The notes below the pieces were generated by a model. The model saw only the letters and a program-made list of their open reading frames with translations. It was not told where the DNA came from and did not search any database. A stretch of DNA of 6,154 nucleotides, from contig JASBVW010000094.1 in assembly GCA_029961005.1 (NCBI GenBank), forward strand, positions 1 through 6,154, read 5' to 3'. Below are positions 1-5,116 of this stretch, piece after piece. Each line of letters opens with the position of its first letter. Position 1 is the first letter of the stretch. Source of the DNA: Bacillota bacterium. Its GTDB lineage: Bacteria; Bacillota; UBA5301; JASBVW01. The position numbers and the translations under genes are program-made.

Positions 1-69
1 TTCGAGGTCTCTCTTCTCTTTTCCACCCCCGGGTTCCTCTCCTGACCACCGTCTACTTTACACTAACAA

Positions 70-399
70 TCACTCAGCTAAAAGACAGCTGACCTCTTCC
101 AATACTCTTTTCGCCACAGACAACGCTTCCTGAGCTGCATCTTTTTCAGGCAACCCATCCGGTAATAGGCCGGGGAGGGCGTCCGGATAACGAGTCGGGA
201 TGTAAAAGCGATCTAATAACCTGATTTCGTCTTCTAGATCTTCTGCTATCATAGATTCGGTCAACGGAATAAGATCGGCCAGTTTATGAGTAGGGGGAGG
301 AAGGTACCCTCTATGTTCAAGTAACCCCTTTAGTGCTTTTTCTACGCACTGTTGTGCATGGAAACAAACCTGGTTGTAGATGCCTTCCGTATCGTTCAT
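70..399 (-). CDS. HEPN-domain protein, N-terminally truncated (toxin-side relic of a HEPN/MNT pair)
   Basis: The 109-residue product matches the HEPN family (PF05168-like). Near the N-terminus is the hallmark YNQVCFHAQQCVEKALKGLL helix (residues 8-27), then PPTHKL (35-40), and later a TRYPD motif (69-73). HEPN proteins paired with MNT nucleotidyltransferases are commonly RNase toxins. Family members usually run to about 130 residues and begin with a W-L-x-x-A-x-x-D-L helix. Here that helix is absent: the protein starts nine residues before the hallmark segment, and a stop codon lies in frame eight codons upstream of the ATG, so no longer start is possible. The start codon lies inside the 3' end of the MNT reading frame, which reads 83 bases into this gene, and I see no good Shine-Dalgarno of its own. 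I infer that a deletion removed the MNT stop codon and the HEPN 5' end. The protein may be expressed by re-initiation, but it is probably not fully functional. Confidence 0.72.
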   Translation of the reverse strand: MNDTEGIYNQVCFHAQQCVEKALKGLLEHRGYLPPPTHKLADLIPLTESMIAEDLEDEIRLLDRFYIPTRYPDALPGLLPDGLPEKDAAQEALSVAKRVLEEVSCLLAE

Positions 400-642
400 A
401 CAAGACTTCTCCCTTTTTTAGGATCTCCTCCCGGACGAAGGGCCTCTCACTAAGTAGCCGTTCAAACTCCTCCGGTGTATAGACCAGGATATCCATCCCT
501 ACTCGCGGCCGAAGAAGTAGGAGTACTTGCCGAATGCGCTCCAGAAAAGAGAGCTCGGTCTTTTTCACTATCACGGGAGGCAACGCTCCAGTTCCTTCCG
601 GAGCATTTTTTCGCGCTCCGCCTCGCTTTTCGGACCCTCCAT
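317..642 (-). pseudogene. MNT-family nucleotidyltransferase, internally deleted and frameshifted (antitoxin-side relic)
   Basis: Two frames together make a broken MNT (minimal nucleotidyltransferase) gene. An ATG at 642-640, preceded by a G-rich ribosome-binding site (GAGGGGG, 657-651), opens 23 codons ending in RKELERCLP before a TGA at 573-571. The next frame continues from about 573 as VIVKKTELSFLERIRQVL, then GMDILVYTPEEFERLL and EEILKKGEVLYER, which is the usual C-terminal half of MNT proteins. Intact members carry a GSxARG...SDxDL catalytic segment between these two halves. It is missing, and the frame changes at the junction. The third acidic residue (the D of GMDILVY) is kept. After LYER the frame runs 24 codons out of phase through the HEPN gene to a stop at 319-317, so its own stop is also lost. 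MNT partners normally neutralise HEPN toxins by AMP transfer or masking; this one cannot be catalytic as read. Confidence 0.7.
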
Positions 643-680
643 ATCAAGTACCCCCTCAGCCCCTTCCCTGGATGCACCTG

Positions 681-710
681 ATGATATTTTTTCTTAACTC
701 AGGGCAACAA
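681..710 (-). promoter_or_regulatory. Candidate promoter of the HEPN/MNT relic
   Basis: On the minus strand TTGTTG (710-705) is followed after 18 bases by TATCAT (686-681), with an A-rich spacer end. It lies just past the hairpin that closes the hydrogenase operon and about 40 bases before the MNT start codon, the right place for an independent promoter. The -10 matches consensus at five of six positions; the -35 matches only three. No direct evidence of transcription. Confidence 0.4.
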
Positions 711-730
711 CTCCTCTTAGGTGAGAAGAC

Positions 731-757
731 GGCGGCCCCGGTAGGTCCGGGGCCGCC
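731..757 (-). terminator. GC-rich hairpin, probable terminator of the hydrogenase operon
   Basis: A perfect 11-bp stem (731-741 with 747-757) closes a five-base loop (742-746). It sits 75 bases after the hydA stop codon. On the minus strand the stem is followed by a weakly T-rich stretch (GTCTTCTCAC), not a clean T-run, so it is a terminator-like hairpin rather than a textbook one. On the plus strand it is followed by Cs, which argues for minus-strand use. It separates the hydrogenase genes from the HEPN/MNT relic. Confidence 0.55.
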
Positions 758-832
758 CCCCGTACGCATACGTCCCGCGGAGGGAGGGTCTGGATCAGGT
801 AGACCTTCCGGCTCTGGCCGCCCTCGCTGCCT

Positions 833-2161
833 TCAGGCCTCCTCGCCGGGCGCGAGGACCTCTACCGCCGCACTCGCCCCCCGCAGGTCCAAGAGATGCA
901 CCGCACAGGAGATGCAGGGGTCGTAGGCCCGGATCACCATCTCCAGCCGGTCACCGATCTGGTCCAGCGGCAACCCGGCCAGGAGCCGCTCCGTAGCGGC
1001 CCGTACGTCCTTCTCCATGTTGGCGGAGTTCTGAGCGGTAGGGGTGACGATGTCCGCCGCCACCAGGTACCCCTGCTGGTCGAAGGTGTAGCTGTGGTAG
1101 AGCGTGCCGCGCGGCACCTCGGTGGCCGCCGTCCCTGTACCGGCCCGCGGCACCACCGCCACCGGCTTCTCTTCCACCAGCCCCTCCGCCAGGAGGTGCT
1201 TCACGATGGCCAGGGCGCGCTCCAGGGAGAAGATCAGCTCCACCGCCTGGGCGGCGTTGTTGTCCAAGATATTCTGACTGGGAAGGCGCAGGAGTTGGTC
1301 CATAGCCGCCCGCGCCCGACCGCCCAAGAGGTGGCCGTGGAGGCTGAGGCGGGCCAGCGCACCGACCATGAAGGGCTTGCCGGCCAAGCGGCTCTGTTTG
1401 GCGTGGGAGTGGCGCACCACTTCCTCGCCGCAGACCTCGCGATAGGCCGAGACCGGTTTGGTTTCACCGGTGGAGGTGACAATGGTCTCCCCGAAGAACC
1501 CAAACCGTCCCCCCTCCGGGCGCAGGGCCACGTACACATTGGGGGACTGACAGAAATCCGGCGTTTGGAGGCTCTTCATGAGCGCCACCACTCGATCGCT
1601 CTGCTCCACCGCTTCCTCCAGGAGCCCCTGCAGGCGGCGCAGGGCTTCCTGAGAGGGCAAGCGGCCGAAGCCGCCCACCACGGCGTTCACCGGGTGCACC
1701 GCCCGCCCGCCGATCTCCTCCTGAATGGCGTTGCCCACCTTCTTCAGCCACAACCCCAGTTTGACCTCTTCCGGATGGTCGGCTGCCAGTGGCAGGGCGC
1801 CGGCGTAGCCCAGGTAATCCGGTAGGGCCAGGCAGAAGACGTGCAAGGCGTGGCTTTCGATCATCTGCCCGAGGAAGAGCAGCTCGCGGAGGAGCTCGGT
1901 CTGGGGCGAGACCCGGAGGCCAAAGGCCTTCTCGATGGCCTTCAGCGAAGTGACCGTGTGGCCCGCCGAACAGATGGCGCAGATGCGCATGGCTACCGAA
2001 GTCACCTCGTCATAGCGCCGCCCGACCAAGAGAGCCTCAAAGAGGCGCGCCCCCTCGAAGAGGCGCACCTTTACCTCCCGGACCGCCTCCCCGTCTATCG
2101 CCACTTCGATGGCGCCGTGCCCTTCCACCCGGGCCAGGTGTTCACGCGATATCCTGGGCAT
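833..2161 (-). CDS. hydA: NiFe hydrogenase large (alpha) subunit, group 3b/sulfhydrogenase type
   Basis: This 442-residue protein carries the NiFe active site that splits or forms H2. The N-terminal metal-binding motif is RICAICSAGH (residues 59-68), with Cys61 and Cys64. The C-terminal one is DPCISCAVH (414-422), with Cys416 and Cys419. A conserved EVPRG segment lies at 348-352. The first motif has Ala where most NiFe hydrogenases have Gly (RxCGxC). Twenty residues follow His422; in the family a maturation endopeptidase normally cuts after this His or Arg once nickel is inserted. No such protease, nor any hyp gene, is in the window. The ATG is preceded by AAGGAGGG eight bases away and overlaps the end of hydD by 20 bases, indicating translational coupling. 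It is the last gene of the operon. Symbols follow the Pyrococcus sulfhydrogenase scheme. The fold and family are clear; the electron acceptor is inferred from the neighbours. Confidence 0.93.
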   Translation of the reverse strand: MPRISREHLARVEGHGAIEVAIDGEAVREVKVRLFEGARLFEALLVGRRYDEVTSVAMRICAICSAGHTVTSLKAIEKAFGLRVSPQTELLRELLFLGQMIESHALHVFCLALPDYLGYAGALPLAADHPEEVKLGLWLKKVGNAIQEEIGGRAVHPVNAVVGGFGRLPSQEALRRLQGLLEEAVEQSDRVVALMKSLQTPDFCQSPNVYVALRPEGGRFGFFGETIVTSTGETKPVSAYREVCGEEVVRHSHAKQSRLAGKPFMVGALARLSLHGHLLGGRARAAMDQLLRLPSQNILDNNAAQAVELIFSLERALAIVKHLLAEGLVEEKPVAVVPRAGTGTAATEVPRGTLYHSYTFDQQGYLVAADIVTPTAQNSANMEKDVRAATERLLAGLPLDQIGDRLEMVIRAYDPCISCAVHLLDLRGASAAVEVLAPGEEA

Positions 2162-2927
2162 GTTTCTTGCCCTCCTTCTCCATCAGCTCGACGAGGTGCG
2201 GCACCCGGGCGAAGGTGCCCAATCGGCGCACAATCTCCTCGGGGCCGTAGCCCTTCTCCAGAAGGATCCGGTACTCTGCGGCCACATTGGCCTCCTCCAC
2301 CGGGCCCCGGCAGCCGGCACAGGGGCGGTTATGGCTGGGACAGCGGGCCCCGCACCCGCCCTGGGTCAGGGGGCCGCAACATAAAAGGCCTCGCTCTTTG
2401 AGCAGACAGACGTTCTCCGCAATCCGGCACTCGGTGCAGACCGGGTAGCCAATCCGCTGCGGGAGGTCGCCGTGCAGCAGCGCAGCGAGGCTGTACAGGA
2501 GCTGCTTTTTCTCAATGGGGCAACCGGGGAGGGAGAAGTCCACCTGGACGTAAGCGCTCAAGGGCTGCGGCGGGAGGCTCTCCGGATAGCCGGCCTCGCG
2601 ATAAACCAGCCTCTTTAAGGCCGCCCGGTCCTGGTCGTTCTTGGCTCCTGCCACTCCGCCCCAGACTGCGCAAGTTCCGATGGCAATCAGGAGGCCGGCG
2701 CGCCGGCGCACGTCCAGCAATACCTCCCGGTCGTGGGGTTGGGCCACCGCCCCTCCCACAAAGGCCACATCCAGCTCGCACTCCTCGGGGTGGCTCTGGG
2801 CGGTGACAAACGACTTGAGGTCGACGGCCGCTACAATCTCCAGGAGCTCGTCTTCGCAGTTCAAAAGCACCAGCTCGTCCCCGGCGCAGCCGGTCAGGCC
2901 GTAAATTCCGATCCTTGGTTTGGCCAT
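2142..2927 (-). CDS. hydD: NiFe hydrogenase small (delta) subunit with iron-sulfur clusters
   Basis: This 261-residue protein would relay electrons between the NiFe site in HydA and the flavin subunit. The N-terminal domain holds the proximal cluster region: LTGCAGDEL (residues 11-19), GTCA (84-87) and PGCP (135-138). The usual CxxC is here C14-A-G-D17, so one expected cysteine is aspartate, with another cysteine nearby at 24 (NCED). The C-terminal half is rich in cysteines (164, 167, 174, 183, 184, 192, 196, 203, 206), enough for two further [4Fe-4S] clusters, as in group 3 small subunits. There is no twin-arginine signal and no membrane anchor, so the enzyme should be cytoplasmic. The ATG has AAGGAGGG six bases upstream, and only 12 bases separate it from the hydG stop. 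The length fits the HydD/ShyD family. Confidence 0.92.
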   Translation of the reverse strand: MAKPRIGIYGLTGCAGDELVLLNCEDELLEIVAAVDLKSFVTAQSHPEECELDVAFVGGAVAQPHDREVLLDVRRRAGLLIAIGTCAVWGGVAGAKNDQDRAALKRLVYREAGYPESLPPQPLSAYVQVDFSLPGCPIEKKQLLYSLAALLHGDLPQRIGYPVCTECRIAENVCLLKERGLLCCGPLTQGGCGARCPSHNRPCAGCRGPVEEANVAAEYRILLEKGYGPEEIVRRLGTFARVPHLVELMEKEGKKHAQDIA

Positions 2928-2939
2928 TCTTCTCCCTCC

Positions 2940-3812
2940 TTAGATCATCCCCGGGACGTTCATGGCATCCCAGTAGGTAAAGACCGGGCCATCCAGGCAG
3001 GTGTGCTTAGACCCTACGTTGCAGTTGCCGCACTTGCCGATGCCGCACTGCATCTTGCGCTCCAGCGACATGAGAATCTGCTCTCCCTTGAAGTTGCGCT
3101 CCAGGAGCTTGGGAACCACAAATTTGAAGGCCACGGGCGGCACGCAGATGACGGCCACGGTCCGCGCGCTGTCCACCTCCAGCCCCTCAAAAAGGGTGGT
3201 GACCACCCCCACCCGCCCGGGCCAGCCCCCTTCCTCGTTGCGGTCCACCGTGATCAGGATGCGGACATCCGAGCGGTTTTCCAACTCCTGCAGCTCCCCG
3301 CGAAACAGCACGTCCCGGGGGGTGCGGGCTCCGTAAAGGAGGGTGACCCGGCCGAAGTCGCCCCGTCGGTCCAGGGCATACCAAAGCAGAGAACGCAAGG
3401 GGGCCATGCCCAGCCCGCCGGCGATGAGCAAAAGGTCCTTGCCCCGCATCTTCTCCACCGGGAAGCCGTTGCCGTACGGCCCCCGCACCCCTACCAGGGC
3501 GCCGGGGGACAACCGGTGCAGGGCCTGGGTCACCCTGCCCACCCGGCGCACGCAGATCTCCAGGTAGCCGGGTCGGGTAGGGGAAGAGCAGAGGGAGATG
3601 GGGGCCTCCCCCGTACCCAGAGCGCTGACCTGGATAAACTGACCGGGCCGGTAGGTAAACCTCTCTCCTCGCTCCCGATCGAGAAACTCCAGCCGCAGGA
3701 GCGCGGTATCGGCCGTGAAGGGCTCCAGCTTCACCAGTTTGGCCCGATGTGGCTGATACGGGTTCTCCGCCGCGGCAGCAGCGGGCGCAGTCGCTTCACG
3801 CAATGATCTCAC
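2940..3812 (-). CDS. hydG: Hydrogenase gamma subunit: FAD/NAD(P)-binding oxidoreductase with [2Fe-2S] cluster
   Basis: This ferredoxin-NADP reductase/PyrK-like protein exchanges electrons between NAD(P)H and the hydrogenase clusters through FAD. In order: an FAD-binding barrel with RPGQFIQVSA (residues 55-64) and PISLCSSP (71-78); GPYGNGFP (111-118); a nucleotide-binding domain starting at LLIAGGLGMAPLRSLL (128-143); and a C-terminal [2Fe-2S] site, Cys256-x4-Cys261-x2-Cys264-x7-Cys272. The family's usual CGPP segment is CVPP here (223-226), a small departure. The 290-residue length assumes a GTG start (3812-3810). A TTG at 3803-3801, giving 287 residues, has the better ribosome-binding site. 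Either start overlaps the hydB end (17 or 8 bases), so translation is probably coupled. This HydG is unrelated to the radical-SAM HydG of FeFe hydrogenase maturation. Preference for NAD or NADP cannot be read with confidence. Confidence 0.9.
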   Translation of the reverse strand: MRSLREATAPAAAAAENPYQPHRAKLVKLEPFTADTALLRLEFLDRERGERFTYRPGQFIQVSALGTGEAPISLCSSPTRPGYLEICVRRVGRVTQALHRLSPGALVGVRGPYGNGFPVEKMRGKDLLLIAGGLGMAPLRSLLWYALDRRGDFGRVTLLYGARTPRDVLFRGELQELENRSDVRILITVDRNEEGGWPGRVGVVTTLFEGLEVDSARTVAVICVPPVAFKFVVPKLLERNFKGEQILMSLERKMQCGIGKCGNCNVGSKHTCLDGPVFTYWDAMNVPGMI

Positions 3813-4827
3813 CCCTTAACTGGCGGATGATTTCGGTCACGTCCAGGCCGGCGGGGCAGAAGGCGATGCACCGCCCGCAGCCCACGCAGCCGCTGCGCCC
3901 GTAGCGCTCGGGGAAGTCCTTGTGTTTATGAAAGATGCGCTGGCGCAGCCGTTCTCCCCTCTGCGGCCGGAAGTTGTGCCCCCCGGCCACCACCGAGTAG
4001 TCCTTAAAGAGGCAGGAATCCCACTGGCGGTACCGCACCCCGCTTTGGCCGTCCAGGTTTGGCACCTCAGCGACGCTGAAGCAGTAACAGGTGGGGCAGA
4101 CCATGGAACAGCCGCCGCACCCCAGGCACTCCTCGCCCCGCGAAGCCCAGATGGAGCTGGCGTGTTCCAGGGACATGATGCGCGGCAGGCCGGAGGTCTC
4201 CAGGTGCCGGCGAAAGGACTGGTGGCGTGCTTTAAAGCGGCGCTTAAAGGCTGCCACGTCCTCGTCCGTCACTTCGCGGAAGAGCTCCTTCTGCTCCTGC
4301 ACCAAGTCGTTGCCTGCAGAGGAGCCGATCTCCACGAAATAGCCGTCCTCGAGCTCGGTGAGAAAGAGGTCGTACCCCTCTGTCACCGAGTCGGCCCCCA
4401 CAGATGCGCAGAAACACAGCTCGTCCGGGGTACAGCTCACCCCGATCAAAAGAGTATTCTCCCTCCGCGCCGCGTAATAGGGGTCCGGATACCCCCCCAA
4501 AAAGACCAGATCTAAATTCTGCAGCGCGCGCAGATCGCAGGAATGTACCCCGAAGACGATCCTCTTCTCTGCCAGGCCTTCCGCAGCCATTTGGTACCCT
4601 TCCGCCACAGAAAAGCGGAAGAGCAGATCCTGCGGTGGAAGAAAGTACTTCTTCAGCGGCAGGAGGGTGCGGGTATAGTCGAGGACCACCTCCTGTGGGT
4701 CCTCCACCTCACTGAAGGCATGGTGCCCCTCCTTGCCGCGCCGCTGCGGGGCTAAAAGGGTGCCCACCCTCCGCAGGCCGGCCAAAAACTGGCCCAGCTT
4801 CTCCCGAAACAAAAAAGCCGTCTGCAC
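3796..4827 (-). CDS. hydB: Hydrogenase beta subunit, two [4Fe-4S] clusters (HydB/AsrA family)
   Basis: The 343-residue protein belongs to the family of sulfhydrogenase beta subunits and anaerobic sulfite reductase A. The first 230 residues hold family landmarks: GVHSCDLRALQ (93-103), DPYYAARREN (115-124) and SCTPDELCFCASVG (131-144). Two ferredoxin-type motifs follow: CLGCGGCSMVCPTC (Cys234, 237, 240, 244) and CVGCGRCIAFCP (Cys314, 317, 320, 324). In Pyrococcus sulfhydrogenase this subunit works with HydG as the module that exchanges electrons with NAD(P)H or sulfur compounds. It is the first gene of the operon. The GTG start (4827-4825) is supported by AGGAGG six bases upstream (4839-4834), and the family-like sequence begins soon after. 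A standalone sulfite reductase subunit is the alternative, but neighbouring hydD and hydA make a hydrogenase far more likely. No transmembrane segments are seen. Confidence 0.9.
   Translation of the reverse strand: MQTAFLFREKLGQFLAGLRRVGTLLAPQRRGKEGHHAFSEVEDPQEVVLDYTRTLLPLKKYFLPPQDLLFRFSVAEGYQMAAEGLAEKRIVFGVHSCDLRALQNLDLVFLGGYPDPYYAARRENTLLIGVSCTPDELCFCASVGADSVTEGYDLFLTELEDGYFVEIGSSAGNDLVQEQKELFREVTDEDVAAFKRRFKARHQSFRRHLETSGLPRIMSLEHASSIWASRGEECLGCGGCSMVCPTCYCFSVAEVPNLDGQSGVRYRQWDSCLFKDYSVVAGGHNFRPQRGERLRQRIFHKHKDFPERYGRSGCVGCGRCIAFCPAGLDVTEIIRQLRGEIIA
3809..3817 (-). promoter_or_regulatory. Ribosome-binding site favouring a TTG start for hydG
   Basis: AAGGGGTGA on the minus strand (3817-3809) closely resembles the full anti-16S complement. 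It lies five bases before a TTG codon (3803-3801) in the hydG frame. The GTG at 3812-3810 sits inside this site and so has no proper spacing. It therefore favours initiation at TTG, three codons shorter than the longest reading. The site lies inside the 3' end of hydB. Confidence 0.5.
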
Positions 4828-4914
4828 CGTAAACCTCCTCCCATGAAGGCTTCGCTTCGCCTGCGTCCTCGTGCTAAGGGCCTTTTGCTGGTTACCCGTT
4901 GGAATAACTTTGTA

Positions 4915-4945
4915 ATTAGATGAAAATCACTGAATTCCTTCTCAA
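4915..4945 (-). promoter_or_regulatory. Candidate promoter of the hydBGDA operon
   Basis: The stretch 4905-4965 is much richer in A and T than its surroundings. On the minus strand TTGAGA (4945-4940) is followed by TCTAAT (4920-4915) with a 19-base spacer; reading CATCTA (4922-4917) as the -10 gives a 17-base spacer but a weaker box. A leader of about 80 bases would follow before the hydB GTG. A 10-bp palindrome, AAAAATTTTT (4951-4960), lies just upstream of the -35. It could be a regulator site or an AT-rich upstream element, but I cannot assign a regulator. Confidence 0.4.
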
Positions 4946-4997
4946 GTCTGAAAAATTTTTGCCAACCTAGGTGCCTCAGGCAACGGCAGGGCCGAGG

Positions 4998-5088
4998 GGC
5001 GTGGTCCCCCTCCGTTTTGGCGACCTTGTTCTTTGCGCAGCCACGGAGGGCGGAGCGAATGCTCGCCAAAACGGAGGGGGACCACGCC
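4998..5088. repeat. Perfect 26-bp inverted repeat with 39-base spacer
   Basis: The arms 4998-5023 and 5063-5088 are exact reverse complements over 26 bases, and mismatch begins immediately outside and inside. Each arm carries a run of five C or G and a run of four T or A. The 91-base unit begins 28 bases after the gatB stop. As RNA it would form a very stable stem with a 39-base loop, so it may stop gatB transcription or protect its 3' end. On the minus strand no T-run follows (CCTCGGCCCTG), so it is not a standard intrinsic terminator. The length and exactness also fit a small non-autonomous mobile or REP-like palindromic element. No target-site duplication is visible at the ends. Confidence 0.85.
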
Positions 5089-5116
5089 TTCACTCTCCCG
5101 TGGCCAGGTGCGCCGT

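Noticed and set aside
1..69. Possible RNA gene or gene end at the left edge
   Set aside because: No tRNA-like fold, conserved motif or convincing open frame is visible in these bases.
462..677. 71-codon minus-strand frame over the MNT relic
   Set aside because: It is in the third frame; the MNT-like sequence is in the other two frames, with a ribosome-binding site before the ATG at 642.
787..805. Short dyad GGTCT...AGACC downstream of hydA as a second terminator
   Set aside because: The stem is only five base pairs with a nine-base loop and no T-run; the 731-757 hairpin is far stronger.
896..1825. Long plus-strand open frame (309 codons) opposite hydA
   Set aside because: It is an antisense shadow of a high-GC gene with strong third-position bias; the product is rich in His, Gln and Arg and has no recognisable domain.
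2733..3806. Plus-strand open frame of 357 codons opposite hydD and hydG
   Set aside because: It runs antisense across two well-supported genes, crosses their boundary, and shows no family motifs.
4947..4966. Possible Rex (NADH-sensing) operator around AAAAATTTTT
   Set aside because: The flanks do not form the expected TTGTGAA/TTCACAA half-sites, so I kept only the note of an AT palindrome.
4752..5093. Minus-strand open frame of 113 codons through the intergenic region, overlapping the hydB start
   Set aside because: It is out of frame with hydB, includes an arm of the inverted repeat and the probable promoter, and resembles no known protein.
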